This document shows positions 8,494 through 17,575 of a stretch of 64,000 nt of DNA, one piece after another. Where the stretch lies: the NCBI GenBank assembly GCA_025210375.1, contig JAOASB010000029.1:310001-374000 (forward strand). Direction: 5' to 3'. The DNA is from Maledivibacter sp. GTDB lineage: Bacteria; Bacillota; Clostridia; Peptostreptococcales; Caminicellaceae. The position numbers and the translations under genes were made by a program. Every line of letters starts with the position of its first letter. Position 1 is the first letter of the stretch. Below the pieces are notes generated by a model. The model saw only the letters and a program-made list of their open reading frames with translations. It was not told the origin of the DNA and did no database searches.

Positions 8494-9535
8494 CTTTTCT
8501 TGCCTCCTTTAGCATCATGCGTTGTCTCCACATCTGGAGGAATCTTTCCGCTGATATCAAGAAAATAATAACTGCTTGCATAATAGCTATCATTTCCGCT
8601 GGCACATCACTCAATCTAGCCATCATATCAGCACCAACACGGATATATGCAAGAAATATGGCTGAACCAATAACTCCAAGGGGATTATTTCTAGCCAGCA
8701 TAGCCACTAAAGCACCATCAAATCCATAACCCGGTAATGACTGCCATTGAAATCTCCTATACATACCTAGTATCTCAGTAGTCCCTCCTATACCTGCTAT
8801 AATACCTGCTATAACATGGGCATAGATGATCACCTTAAATGCATTCAGCCCAGAGTATTCTGCAAATTCCCTATTTAGTCCTGTCATTCTAAGTGCATAT
8901 CCCCATTTGGTTTTATAAAGAAAATAATATGTAAATATTACAGCTAAAGTCACAAGTATTAATCCATAATGAATCCTTGTGCCGGGAATTAAAACATCTA
9001 GTCTGGAGGTCTGCTTAAATTTATATGATACCGTAGCAAGAGCATTAGGGTCCCTTAGATAATAATTCACTATATAAAGGCCTATTCCCAAAAATATACT
9101 ATTAAACATCAATGAGGTCACCAATTCATTGGCATTCCATTTAGCCTTCAAATATCCAGGAATCAGTCCGATCAACCCTCCTACTAAAGCACCTGCAAAT
9201 ATTGCAGCCAAGGGATGTATGAATTCCGGAAGGTCAAAAAATATTGCAACTACTGCACCAACAACTCCACTAAAATAAAATATACCTTCAGCACCTAGAT
9301 TAAATAAATTGGCTTGAAATACAACTGAAGTGGCAAGTCCTGCAAAAATTAATGGAATGGCCATCTCTATAACATTACCGAAATGTCTTATAGATGTTAT
9401 TGGCCCAAACATAAAATCAGATATGGTTTTTATTGGTTGATCACTTATAAACAATATGATGACAAAACCTATGATTAAAGATATAAAAACGGCAACTATC
9501 GTCCTAATTATTTCAAAAACTGTTTCTTTACCCAT
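8486..9535 (-). CDS. Nucleoside ABC transporter permease (NupP/YufP-like)
   Basis: 349 residues, multiple membrane spans. The segment LIFAGLATSVVFQANLFNLG followed by AEGIFYFSG and the loop GIIAGIGGTTEILGMYRRF mark it as the larger permease of the BMP/Nup-type uptake system. Gene ends overlap both neighbours (ATPase by 8 bp, second permease by 8 bp), so the three are translationally coupled. Confidence 0.9.
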   Translation of the reverse strand: MGKETVFEIIRTIVAVFISLIIGFVIILFISDQPIKTISDFMFGPITSIRHFGNVIEMAIPLIFAGLATSVVFQANLFNLGAEGIFYFSGVVGAVVAIFFDLPEFIHPLAAIFAGALVGGLIGLIPGYLKAKWNANELVTSLMFNSIFLGIGLYIVNYYLRDPNALATVSYKFKQTSRLDVLIPGTRIHYGLILVTLAVIFTYYFLYKTKWGYALRMTGLNREFAEYSGLNAFKVIIYAHVIAGIIAGIGGTTEILGMYRRFQWQSLPGYGFDGALVAMLARNNPLGVIGSAIFLAYIRVGADMMARLSDVPAEMIAIMQAVIIFLISAERFLQMWRQRMMLKEARKDA

Positions 9536-11081
9536 GAATTGCCCTCCTTATCTGTTCTTCTGAATGACGATTCAAACCAAGCATACAAAGTCCCAGTTCT
9601 TCCTCCGTAATTGATGAGGTATCATCAAAATATGCAACTATTTCTCCTTCATACATAACAATTAGACTATCACTCAATTCTATAACTTCATTTAAATCCG
9701 CTGAAACAAGTAGGATAGCAGTACCTATATCTCTAAGTTCAATAAGCTTTTCGTGAATGAAATGAGCCGCTCCTATATCAACCCCTCTTGTGGGTTGTTC
9801 TGCCACTAATACTTTAGGCTTTGTTGCACATTCCCTAGCCACAACTACTTTTTGAATATTTCCCCCGGATAGCATTCTTATCTTTTGTAGGGCATTTGAA
9901 CATTTTATCATAAATTCTTCTATCAATTTATCCGATAGGGAATTGATTTTCTTTATATTTAAAAATACTCCACTATTAAACTCTTTTTTTTCCGATTGAT
10001 TGGCAATTAGATTTTCTTTTATATTTCCATCTCCAGCAGTTCCTTGTGTCATACGATCCTCGGGTATATATCCAAAACCAAGATCACGAATTTCCTTTAT
10101 ATTTAGATTGGATACTTCCCTTCCAATAATCTGTATATTACTATTCTTTATCTTTTTATTTCCAGTAATTATTTCAATAAGCTCTCTTTGACCATTACCC
10201 TCAACCCCTGCAATTCCTACAATTTCCCCTTGACGAAGGGAAAAATTTATATTTTGCAGAACCTTTTTATTTATTTCATTAGTGTAGTTTAAGTTCTCAA
10301 CATTTAATAAGGTCTTACCATAGGCATGCTTCTCCTTATCATATTTTAGAACCACATCACGTCCAACCATCTTTTTTGATATTTCCTGCTCCGTAACATC
10401 TTTAGTATAGAATACACCTTCATGCTTTCCCTTTCTCATAACCGTTATCCGATCACTAATTTCCTTTACCTCTTTTAGCTTATGGGAAATAAATACTATG
10501 GTGTGTCCTTTTTTCTTCAGATTAATCAGCTCTTCAAATAATGCCTTGGTTTCCTGGGGTGTTAAAACAGCTGTAGGTTCATCCAATATAAGTATTTTTG
10601 CACCCCTTAACAAAGCCTTTAATATCTCTATCTTTTGTTTCATACCAACAGAAAGATCTGCTACCTTTGCTCTTGGGTCAACAATCAGATTGTATTTTTT
10701 TCCAAATTCTTCTGTGATTTTGATAGCTTCTTCTTCATCAATAAACATTCCACTTCTAGGTTCCATCCCTAAGACCATATTTTCAGCCACTGTGAAGGAG
10801 GGAACAAGCATAAAATGTTGATGAACCATACCAATTCCATATTTTATAGCATCATTGGAGGATGACATTTCAATCTTTTTATCCTTTAAAAATATGTTTC
10901 CTTGACTTGGTTTTTCCATTCCAAAAAGAATCTTCATAAGAGTAGATTTACCGGCTCCGTTCTCACCAACAAGGGCATGGATTTCTCCTTCTACTAAAGA
11001 AAAATCAATATCTTGATTGGCAACCACTCCGTTGTCGTACACCTTTGTTATCTTGTCCATTCTTAACAAGCATTCTGACAT
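9528..11081 (-). CDS. Nucleoside ABC transporter ATP-binding protein (NupO/YufO-like)
   Basis: 517 residues from the ATG at 11081, chosen because AAGGAGG lies 6 nt upstream; a GTG at 11099 overlaps that site. It is a double ATPase. The first half has a perfect Walker A (GENGAGKST), signature LSVGMKQ and Walker B ILILDEPTAVL. The second half has a degenerate Walker A (GVEGNGQREL), signature LSGGNIQKV and Walker B VLVAEQPTRGVDIGA. One intact and one degenerate site is normal for the RbsA/YufO subfamily. It powers nucleoside import with the two permeases and the BMP lipoprotein. Confidence 0.92.
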   Translation of the reverse strand: MSECLLRMDKITKVYDNGVVANQDIDFSLVEGEIHALVGENGAGKSTLMKILFGMEKPSQGNIFLKDKKIEMSSSNDAIKYGIGMVHQHFMLVPSFTVAENMVLGMEPRSGMFIDEEEAIKITEEFGKKYNLIVDPRAKVADLSVGMKQKIEILKALLRGAKILILDEPTAVLTPQETKALFEELINLKKKGHTIVFISHKLKEVKEISDRITVMRKGKHEGVFYTKDVTEQEISKKMVGRDVVLKYDKEKHAYGKTLLNVENLNYTNEINKKVLQNINFSLRQGEIVGIAGVEGNGQRELIEIITGNKKIKNSNIQIIGREVSNLNIKEIRDLGFGYIPEDRMTQGTAGDGNIKENLIANQSEKKEFNSGVFLNIKKINSLSDKLIEEFMIKCSNALQKIRMLSGGNIQKVVVARECATKPKVLVAEQPTRGVDIGAAHFIHEKLIELRDIGTAILLVSADLNEVIELSDSLIVMYEGEIVAYFDDTSSITEEELGLCMLGLNRHSEEQIRRAIHG

Positions 11082-11106
11082 AGATATCCTCCTTGTCACT
11101 TGAATT

Positions 11107-11146
11107 AAAAAAAGGATTACCTCATATTAGAAAGGTAATCCTTTTT
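11107..11146 (-). terminator. Attenuating terminator between bmp and the ATPase gene
   Basis: The minus strand reads AAAGGATTACCT, a 9-nt loop, AGGTAATCCTTT and a run of T. Its place inside the operon, between the binding-protein gene and the ATPase gene, would allow more binding protein than transporter to be made. Confidence 0.75.
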
Positions 11147-11151
11147 AGATA

Positions 11152-12285
11152 CTATTGAGGTTTCACTGAGTTACGGATTTCATTAATTTGATCTGTATCC
11201 AGACCAAATGCTGTTTTAACTTCAATTTCGCCATTAGTCAGTTTGGCTTCGATTTCTTCAACCTTCTTCTTCATTTCATCATTTAATAAATCATTATAGA
11301 ATTCATTCTTAGCGATTCCTATTCCGCCTTCTTTAAATCCTAAAACTTCATACTTACCAAACTCTAATGTACCTTCTTGATATTTCTTAACAGCTCTTAA
11401 AATAGAAGCATCTATTTTCTTAAGTGCGGAAGTCACAATATGTTGTGATTTTTCGATATCTGTATCTTTAAATAATAAAGCTTGATCGGAGTCAACACCG
11501 ATAGCATATTTATCTATTTCCTTTGCTGCATCCAATTGACCTAATCCTGTCATACCAGCAACATTAAACCCTATATCTACACCGGCATTATACTGAGAAA
11601 TCGACATTTCTTTTCCCTTTGCAGGATTTGCAAAATCACCTACATAGGATACAGCGACTTTTATTTCCGGCTCTACATATTTTGCTCCTTCAATATATCC
11701 AACTAAGAAGTCATTGATTCCTGGGTTATCCATGCCACCTAGAAAACCTATTAATTTCTCTGGATTTACCAACGGCATATCAGAAGTAGTAACTAAAGCC
11801 GCTGTGGCACCAGCTAAGAAGGATACCTCATTAGTCTTATAGAACATGGCATATAAATTATCTGGAGTTTCGCCATCTGAAGTATCGAAGTTTATGTATT
11901 TTTTATCTGTGAATTGTTCTGCGGCTTCATTTAACATCTCTGTCATTTCCCATCCACCACTAATTACAATGTCCCAATCCTGTTCTGATACATCAAGTAA
12001 AGTCGGCTGCCATTTAGTCTTATCAATACCCATTTCGATAACCTTAGTTTCTGCTCCCAACTCTTCCTTAACCATATCTAAACCATGGTTTGCAGAGTCA
12101 AAGAATGATTTATCCCCAAGTAAACCAGGAATAAGCAATACAATTTTTAATTTTTCCTCGGTACTCTCTGTTCCATCCTTAGCAACATTTTCCTTTGAAT
12201 CAGTGTTTGTACTATTTCCACATCCGGTTAAGGCTAGTGTGAAAAATAAAGTACAGCAAATAACTAAACTAATAAACTTTTTCAT
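11152..12285 (-). CDS. BMP-family nucleoside-binding lipoprotein
   Basis: 377 residues with a lipoprotein signal: charged MKK, hydrophobic stretch, lipobox LTGC with Cys at about residue 22, then a Ser/Asn/Thr-rich linker. The mature part has the BMP (PnrA/Med-like) features: IVLLIPGLLGDKSFFDSANHG, ISGGWEMTEML, FLAGATAALVT, NVAGMTGLGQLDAA and AIGVDSDQ. Such proteins capture nucleosides outside the membrane and deliver them to the NupP/NupQ channel. First gene of the uptake operon, directly downstream of the LacI regulator. Confidence 0.9.
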   Translation of the reverse strand: MKKFISLVICCTLFFTLALTGCGNSTNTDSKENVAKDGTESTEEKLKIVLLIPGLLGDKSFFDSANHGLDMVKEELGAETKVIEMGIDKTKWQPTLLDVSEQDWDIVISGGWEMTEMLNEAAEQFTDKKYINFDTSDGETPDNLYAMFYKTNEVSFLAGATAALVTTSDMPLVNPEKLIGFLGGMDNPGINDFLVGYIEGAKYVEPEIKVAVSYVGDFANPAKGKEMSISQYNAGVDIGFNVAGMTGLGQLDAAKEIDKYAIGVDSDQALLFKDTDIEKSQHIVTSALKKIDASILRAVKKYQEGTLEFGKYEVLGFKEGGIGIAKNEFYNDLLNDEMKKKVEEIEAKLTNGEIEVKTAFGLDTDQINEIRNSVKPQ

Positions 12286-12347
12286 TTTTATCCTCCTATG
12301 TAATATAAATATTTTTACTTATTGAACTAATGTCATAGTAATATTTC

Positions 12348-12375
12348 AAAATACTTAATAATCCATAAGTATTTT
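12348..12375 (-). terminator. Hairpin between lacI-type gene and bmp
   Basis: Inverted repeat AAAATACTTA, 8-nt loop, TAAGTATTTT. There is no proper T-run after it on the minus strand, so it may be a weak terminator, a transcript-processing hairpin or an operator. Confidence 0.35.
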
Positions 12376-12407
12376 GTATTCTAACTAGTACAATAAGCTG
12401 ATTCACA

Positions 12408-13439
12408 TTAATCTAGCTTTACATCACCCTGTATCCCTTTTTTAGTTGTACTCTCTCTAACTACAAGCTTAGTACTAAGCTTTTTAACCTTTCTTTTAAG
12501 CACCTTACCTTCTATTAAGGATATAAGCATTTTTGCTGCCTCATATCCCATTTCGTAGACAGGCTGACTCACTGTGGTTAGTGTAGGAGTAACAATTTGA
12601 GATAAGCTAATGTCATCAAATCCAATAACTGATATATCCTCTGGTACATTTAATTTTAACTTCCTAGCAGTCTTATAAACACCGTAAGCCATTAAGTCAT
12701 TACAAGCAAAAATTGCGGTTATTTCCTTATTCTTAAGCAGCTCTTCCGATGCTTTAATCCCCCCATCAATCTTAAAATTGGATTGGACTATAAATCTATC
12801 ATTGTATTTGATCCCATTATCCTTTAAAGCTTTTTTGTAACCCTCAAATCTTTCTTTGGAAATCGAAGTATCCAATGGGCCTGTAATGCAGCCAATACTT
12901 TTATGTCCATTTTGTATTAGGTACCTCACGGCTTCATATGCTCCAGAAAAATTATCTGTATAAACTCCATGCAAATCCTTTGATTTAAATCTTCTATCAA
13001 GAATTACTATTGGTATCTTATTCTCCATAAGTTCTAGGATATGTTTTTCTTCAAGATTATGTGTACTTGTGATAACTAATCCATCCACATGCTTCTCCAT
13101 TAAAGCGTTGATATATATCTTTTCCTTTTCCCCATTATTATCAGAATTACATAAAAAAGCATTGTAGCCCTTATTTACTGAATAATCCTCCACTCCCCTA
13201 GCTAAATCTGGAAAAAAGGGATTTGTAATGTCTGGTAAAACCAATCCAATTGATTTAGTTTTTTTAGTAACTAATCCCCTGGCTAAGGAACTGGGTTTAT
13301 AATTAAGGTCCTTAATTATTTGTTGAATCCTTTTTCGAGTTTCTGATCCTACACCTTCATCCTTGTTATTAATAACTCTAGATACTGTTGTAGTAGAAAC
13401 ATTTGCAAGCCTTGCTATATCCTTAATTGTAACTCTCAA
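12408..13439 (-). CDS. LacI-family transcriptional regulator
   Basis: 343 residues starting with TTG, supported by GGTGGTGATG just upstream. The N-terminal helix-turn-helix TIKDIARLANVSTTTVSRVINN and the hinge YKPSSLARGL are typical; the C-terminal periplasmic-binding-like domain includes IGLVLPDITNPFF, FACNDLMAYGVYK and VIGFDDISLSQIVTPTLTTV. It represses target genes until a sugar or nucleoside ligand binds. The neighbouring nucleoside operon is the natural target, possibly by co-transcription from its own operator-bearing promoter. Confidence 0.9.
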   Translation of the reverse strand: MRVTIKDIARLANVSTTTVSRVINNKDEGVGSETRKRIQQIIKDLNYKPSSLARGLVTKKTKSIGLVLPDITNPFFPDLARGVEDYSVNKGYNAFLCNSDNNGEKEKIYINALMEKHVDGLVITSTHNLEEKHILELMENKIPIVILDRRFKSKDLHGVYTDNFSGAYEAVRYLIQNGHKSIGCITGPLDTSISKERFEGYKKALKDNGIKYNDRFIVQSNFKIDGGIKASEELLKNKEITAIFACNDLMAYGVYKTARKLKLNVPEDISVIGFDDISLSQIVTPTLTTVSQPVYEMGYEAAKMLISLIEGKVLKRKVKKLSTKLVVRESTTKKGIQGDVKLD

Positions 13440-13472
13440 AACATCACCACCAAGAGTATAGAGATTTTAAGT

Positions 13473-13509
13473 AAACGGTTTAGTTAAACGTTTACGTTAA
13501 CCGTTTAAC
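13473..13509 (-). promoter_or_regulatory. Cluster of three LacI-type operators
   Basis: Three related palindromes lie within 37 bp just upstream of the LacI-type gene: AAACGGTTT (13473-13481), TAAACGTTTA (13485-13494, perfect) and TTAACCGTTTAA (13498-13508 region). A central CG in an AT-rich palindrome is the standard LacI-family operator. This supports autoregulation and joint control of the nucleoside genes downstream. Confidence 0.75.
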
Positions 13510-13609
13510 CAAATTATAAAAAAAAACTCGAAATTTGTCAACGTAATTTTGAATATTTTCCTTAAAATAATCTGAGGGTAAATATTATAATATAAAGGCA
13601 TAAAAAAAA

Positions 13610-13680
13610 GGTGTCTCAGAATAGTTCTGAAACACCCAAGGGCAAAGCTCAAGGCATCATACTTTGAGACAGCCCCTTTG
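13610..13680 (-). terminator. Terminator formed by a dispersed GGTGTCTCA / TGAGACAGCCCC repeat
   Basis: On the minus strand, GGTGTTTCAGA-ACTA-TTCTGAGACACC is followed by eight T, a strong terminator for the M42 peptidase gene. The block as a whole has ends GGTGTCTCA and TGAGACAGCCCC, which also border the 162-bp repeat at 16987, so the terminator seems derived from a repeat family. Confidence 0.75.
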
Positions 13681-13696
13681 CTTCTAAATATTTATT

Positions 13697-14740
13697 TTAT
13701 TTCTTTTCCATCACATAGAAAGTTAATAGCTTGGTAGTATTTATCAAAGCATCTATATGGGTACGCTCCATAGAATGGGAAGCATGAACTCCGGGGCCTA
13801 TAAGGGCTCCTTTTATATTGTTCCCACCCCTAAGTGCAGCAGAAGCATCCGACCCATAGTAAGGGTATATATCTATGGCATGATCTATATCTTTATCCCT
13901 AGCTATTGAAATCAGCTTTGAAACGATATCATAATCGTATGGTCCTGAGGAATCCTTGGCACATATAGAAACTTGCATTTCGGTGCAATTTAAGTCATCT
14001 CCCATGGCTCCCATATCTATAGCTATAAACTCATCAATATCCTCGGGTATAAAGGCAGATCCATGGCCCACTTCCTCATAGTTGGAAATAAAAATCTTTA
14101 TATTATTTTGTGGAGTTATATTATGTGATTTTAAAAGCTCCATTAAACCAAAAAGTATAGCTACCCCAGCCTTATCATCTAAATGCCTTGACTTAATAAA
14201 TCCATTTTCCATGATTACAGTTCTAGAATCAAAGGATATAAAATCTCCAGTATATATACCCAAAGCTTCTACATCTTCTTTAGACTCTACCTGCTCATCA
14301 ATACGTATTTCCATATTAGCTTCTTCACGCTTTTGAGTTCTGGCTTCTGAATATACATGCACCGATGGCTGAGTGGTGAGAACCGTACCATCATAGACCT
14401 TACCATTTCTAGTATGTACTTTGCAATATTCTCCTTCTACAGTTGACATCATGTAGCCACCAATAGATGTAAATCTAAGGGTACCAGAATCTTTGATGGA
14501 ACGTACCATAGCCCCTAGGGTATCTACATGGGCTGAAAGTCCAACCGTATATTCTGGATTTTTGCCGGGTATTGTGATGACACCACAGCCTTTTTTTGTT
14601 CTTTCAAAGTTATAGCCTAAGCCCTTGACTTTTTCTTCAATTTTCCCCATTATTTCATTACAAAAGCCACTGGGGCTTGGGGTTGTTAAAAGCATTTTTA
14701 TTACCTCTTGCAAATAGTCTTTATTGATTGTATATTCCAT
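13697..14740 (-). CDS. M42-family metallo-aminopeptidase
   Basis: 347 residues, normal for M42 glutamyl/leucyl aminopeptidases. Metal ligands are visible in AHVDTLGAMV, HLDDKAGVAILFGL, the catalytic NYEEVGHGS, and IAIDMG; the late segment YYGSDASAALRGG and GVHASHSMERTH complete the site. These are cytosolic dodecameric peptidases that trim peptides. The start follows GGAGGTATTT. It stands alone, ended by the terminator at 13610. Confidence 0.9.
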   Translation of the reverse strand: MEYTINKDYLQEVIKMLLTTPSPSGFCNEIMGKIEEKVKGLGYNFERTKKGCGVITIPGKNPEYTVGLSAHVDTLGAMVRSIKDSGTLRFTSIGGYMMSTVEGEYCKVHTRNGKVYDGTVLTTQPSVHVYSEARTQKREEANMEIRIDEQVESKEDVEALGIYTGDFISFDSRTVIMENGFIKSRHLDDKAGVAILFGLMELLKSHNITPQNNIKIFISNYEEVGHGSAFIPEDIDEFIAIDMGAMGDDLNCTEMQVSICAKDSSGPYDYDIVSKLISIARDKDIDHAIDIYPYYGSDASAALRGGNNIKGALIGPGVHASHSMERTHIDALINTTKLLTFYVMEKK

Positions 14741-14795
14741 AAATACCTCCTAAAAAGTTTAATTATTCTCAACATTTCTATTATATCAATATATT

Positions 14796-14954
14796 GAGCA
14801 AATTGCATAATTACCTTCTGCAAAAACTATCTACTATATATAGTTAAAAAACCTTAAGAACTATACCATCAAATATGCTTATATCTTAAGCAATTAAATA
14901 TAGGATGATATTCCCATATCAGGCTTAGCCAAGTAAGAGTTATGCAATTTCCTC
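14796..14954 (+). mobile_element. MITE-like element, copy 3
   Basis: 159 bp, ends GAGCAAATTGCATAATTA and (other strand) GAGGAAATTGCATAACTC, flanked by the direct repeat TATT (14792-14795 and 14955-14958). It is the cleanest copy in the window and the best reference for the family. It lies in the gap between the M42 gene and the hypothetical gene at 15009. Confidence 0.85.
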
Positions 14955-15008
14955 TATTATTGATTTGTTTATTGCTGAATATAAAATATTTTCCATATAT
15001 TCTTTCAT

Positions 15009-16103
15009 TTAATTCTGTTGTTCTATCAATTTCATAATATTTGATTTGTTTTTACCATCTTTACATCGCTTTAATAAGTGATTTAAATATTGTTTGTCCA
15101 TTTCATCACCGTTTTGAGCTATCGTCTTTAATTTTTCATAGTTCTCCTGTAGTATCTTTTCAAATACATCGGCATTTAGATTATGAACTTCGTACAGCCA
15201 GTCTTCAACTTCTTTAAACCTAGATGGATCAAATCTTTTGTTTTCAAAATCCCATGAGTATTCAACTGTTGTCTTAGCATTAGCATAATCTACTGTTACT
15301 TTATTATCCTTGGATTTTAAATAATTATTATATATTACAAATGATACTTCATAATTGACTTTAACAACAAAGCTATCATCATCACTTATAATTTTTTTAT
15401 TTTCTTCATAAACTTGTATTGGAAAATCGTAACTTGGCGGTAGATCAATCCAAGCATCAGATAAATATTCCAGATCCTTTACAATTTTATTGTTTTCTAT
15501 ACGATACCATATTTCATTTACTATATGTTCACCGGTACCACGTCCCACTAGCTTTTTAACAACTATCCAATTATCTATAACCTCAAAGCTTGCATGCTTC
15601 TCGGAAAAAAAATCTCCATAATCGATACTTCCTATATAACAGTATTCTCCATTATATTTATTAAATATAAGCATTTTACCGGTATTTTTATATTGATTAA
15701 CCAAATCGATAGCTATAATAGGATTATCTATATTATTTAAATTGATTTCATTTCTAGTAAAATATCTTGTTCTTTCTGGCCAAGTCTCTCCAGAACTTAG
15801 TTTTTCAAATAAGCTATCCCCCGTAGCTCCTAATTTTTTCCCTGCAATTACAAGGGCACCATCAAAGTCACCATTCGTTTCTCGTTTTTCTATTTCTTCA
15901 CAATGCATTTCAATATCTTGTAAGTATTTTTCAACGTCCTTTAAAGTTACGACATCACTGCTTATGACCTGTTCATATTGTTTATCATCAATATGTGACT
16001 GTTTTTCATTATTTAGCTTTAATAATTTATTATTATATATGAATGTTAATAAAATAATTAATACAATAACAAAACCTATTGTTAAGAATGATTTCTTATT
16101 CAA
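15009..16103 (-). CDS. Membrane-anchored hypothetical protein
   Basis: Start TTG at 16103 is preferred because GGAGG lies 9 nt upstream; the longer form starting at 16151 would place that site inside the gene. The 364-residue product begins NKKSFLTIGFVIVLIILLTFIY, one membrane anchor, then a hydrophilic extracytoplasmic part with a charged helical stretch (about 30-80) and a beta-rich middle (ARTRYFTRNEINL-like segment, GRGTGEHIVNEIWYRI). I do not recognise a family. It is a single gene between a repeat and deoD. Confidence 0.6.
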   Translation of the reverse strand: MNKKSFLTIGFVIVLIILLTFIYNNKLLKLNNEKQSHIDDKQYEQVISSDVVTLKDVEKYLQDIEMHCEEIEKRETNGDFDGALVIAGKKLGATGDSLFEKLSSGETWPERTRYFTRNEINLNNIDNPIIAIDLVNQYKNTGKMLIFNKYNGEYCYIGSIDYGDFFSEKHASFEVIDNWIVVKKLVGRGTGEHIVNEIWYRIENNKIVKDLEYLSDAWIDLPPSYDFPIQVYEENKKIISDDDSFVVKVNYEVSFVIYNNYLKSKDNKVTVDYANAKTTVEYSWDFENKRFDPSRFKEVEDWLYEVHNLNADVFEKILQENYEKLKTIAQNGDEMDKQYLNHLLKRCKDGKNKSNIMKLIEQQN

Positions 16104-16161
16104 TAATTCTCGCCTCCAAACTAATTTGTTTCCTAAAATAATATTAAGCAAATAATTAAAA

Positions 16162-16203
16162 GCCTGCTAAAGTAATCTTTAATAATAAGTTACTTCGGCA
16201 GAC
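16162..16203 (-). terminator. Terminator after deoD
   Basis: On the minus strand GTCTGCCGAAGTAA and TTACTTTAGCAGGC pair around a 14-nt loop, followed by TTTTAATT. Confidence 0.75.
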
Positions 16204-16234
16204 TCTTTAATTATATTTATTAACTACACGTTAT

Positions 16235-16945
16235 TTATTCCGCTAGTTCTAAAGCTATCTCCATCATTTTTGTAAATGCAGTTTGTCTTTCTTCTGGAGT
16301 AGTTTCTTCATGGGTTAAAATATGATCACTTACTGTTAGTATACATAAAGCATTGACCCCAGCACGTGCAGCATTCATATACAACGCAGCGGCTTCCATT
16401 TCCACTCCTAATATGCCCATTTTCTTCCACTTCATTATTGCATCAGGATTATCTCCATAGAAAATATCACTAGATAGTATATTTCCAACATGAACATCTA
16501 TATTTTTTTCATCAGCAATCTTCTTAGCTTTATCTAATAGCTTCCAAGATGCAATTGGTGCTAAGGTTCCAGGCAATTCATATTGGGCAGCATAATTAGA
16601 ATTTGTTGACGCCCCTATTCCAAAAATAACATCATATAACTTTAAATTTTCCTGTAGGGCTCCACATGAACCAATACGGATTAAGTTCTTTACACCAAAA
16701 ACATTAATCAATTCCCAAGAATAAATCCCTATACTAGGCATTCCCATACCGCTACCCATTACAGAAATTTCTTTCCCTTTATATGTACCAGTATAGCCAA
16801 ACATATTACGTACAGCATTAAACTGCACAACATTCTCTAAAAAGTTATCTGCTATGTATTTAGCACGTAATGGGTCTCCTGGTAGCAGAACCGTTTCAGC
16901 TATTTTGATATTGTCTGATTTTATATGTGGTGTGCTTTTTGACAT
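16235..16945 (-). CDS. deoD: Purine nucleoside phosphorylase, DeoD type
   Basis: 236 residues, the length of hexameric bacterial DeoD. Motifs include LPGDPLRAKYIADNFL, MGSGMGMPSIGIYSWEL, LIRIGSCGAL and the nucleoside-binding GVEMEAAALYMNA. It splits purine nucleosides with phosphate into base and (deoxy)ribose 1-phosphate in the cytosol. It complements the nucleoside uptake and hydrolase genes 4-12 kb away but is a separate transcription unit with its own terminator. Confidence 0.93.
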   Translation of the reverse strand: MSKSTPHIKSDNIKIAETVLLPGDPLRAKYIADNFLENVVQFNAVRNMFGYTGTYKGKEISVMGSGMGMPSIGIYSWELINVFGVKNLIRIGSCGALQENLKLYDVIFGIGASTNSNYAAQYELPGTLAPIASWKLLDKAKKIADEKNIDVHVGNILSSDIFYGDNPDAIMKWKKMGILGVEMEAAALYMNAARAGVNALCILTVSDHILTHEETTPEERQTAFTKMMEIALELAE

Positions 16946-16986
16946 TTTAATTTTCCTCCCTTATTTTCCTTTAAAATGTTTTTAGC

Positions 16987-17148
16987 GGGGGTGTCTCAGA
17001 ATGACAAATTTCTTCGCTATTTGAAATACCATGGACTTAGCACCTACATAAATACTAATCAAATCAGTGCAATCCCAAAACCTACAGCTCTATTCATACT
17101 GAAATACCCCGGGGCTGAATAAAAGGGATTGTCTTTTTAGACAGCCCC
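16987..17148. repeat. 162-bp dispersed repeat with GGGGTGTCTCA / AGACAGCCCC ends
   Basis: Its left end GGGGGTGTCTCAGAAT and its right end (other strand GGGGCTGTCTAAAAA) are imperfect inverted repeats, matching the ends of the block at 13610. No coding capacity was seen. The ends resemble those of IS1182-like insertion sequences, so it may be a nonautonomous derivative. It occupies most of the 400-bp gap upstream of deoD; the rest of the gap shows nothing recognisable. Confidence 0.5.
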
Positions 17149-17347
17149 TATTCATATTATATGATAAAGTACTGTACTTGTCACCATATAGATATTCTTT
17201 ATTATATTCCCCATTAATTTGAAACCTATTGTATAGATTTCCCAAAGTTAAACTTAATTTATATATATCAAAATATCCGATGATTCTAGGGATTTTTGAT
17301 GTTTATAAATTAACTGTTTAACTGAAATATCTATAAATAATGTTGGT

Positions 17348-17575
17348 TTATATGGTTTTATTAAGATGCTCCATTACTAAGTTTTTATCTGAATCTTTTT
17401 GATCATGTAATATTGATTCGAGTTCCGATATTTTCTCAATCAATAGTTGCTTTGGCTTTAATTCCTTAGCTTTTCCCAACAGCCTATATGCATCCCCATA
17501 CTTCTCACCTATACATGCAATTATACCTAGTTTGAAGTATACAATAGCTGTATAATTATTTGTTCTAAGTCCAGA
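17348..17575 (-). pseudogene. TPR-protein remnant (C-terminal fragment)
   Basis: Directly after the stop codon of the hydrolase gene, the same minus-strand frame stays open for about 75 codons to a TAA at 17348-17350. The conceptual product contains TAIVYFKLGIIACIGEKYGD and AYRLLGKAKELKP, a tetratricopeptide-like helix pair, then a charged coil ending MEHLNKTI. No start codon with a ribosome site is present near its beginning, so it looks like the tail of a gene whose front was lost. Ribosomal readthrough of the hydrolase stop would make a fusion, but nothing suggests this happens. Confidence 0.55.

Noticed and set aside
12286..12407. Purine riboswitch before the nucleoside-binding lipoprotein gene
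   Set aside because: The conserved loop and junction sequences of guanine/adenine aptamers are not present; only an AT-rich hairpin is seen.
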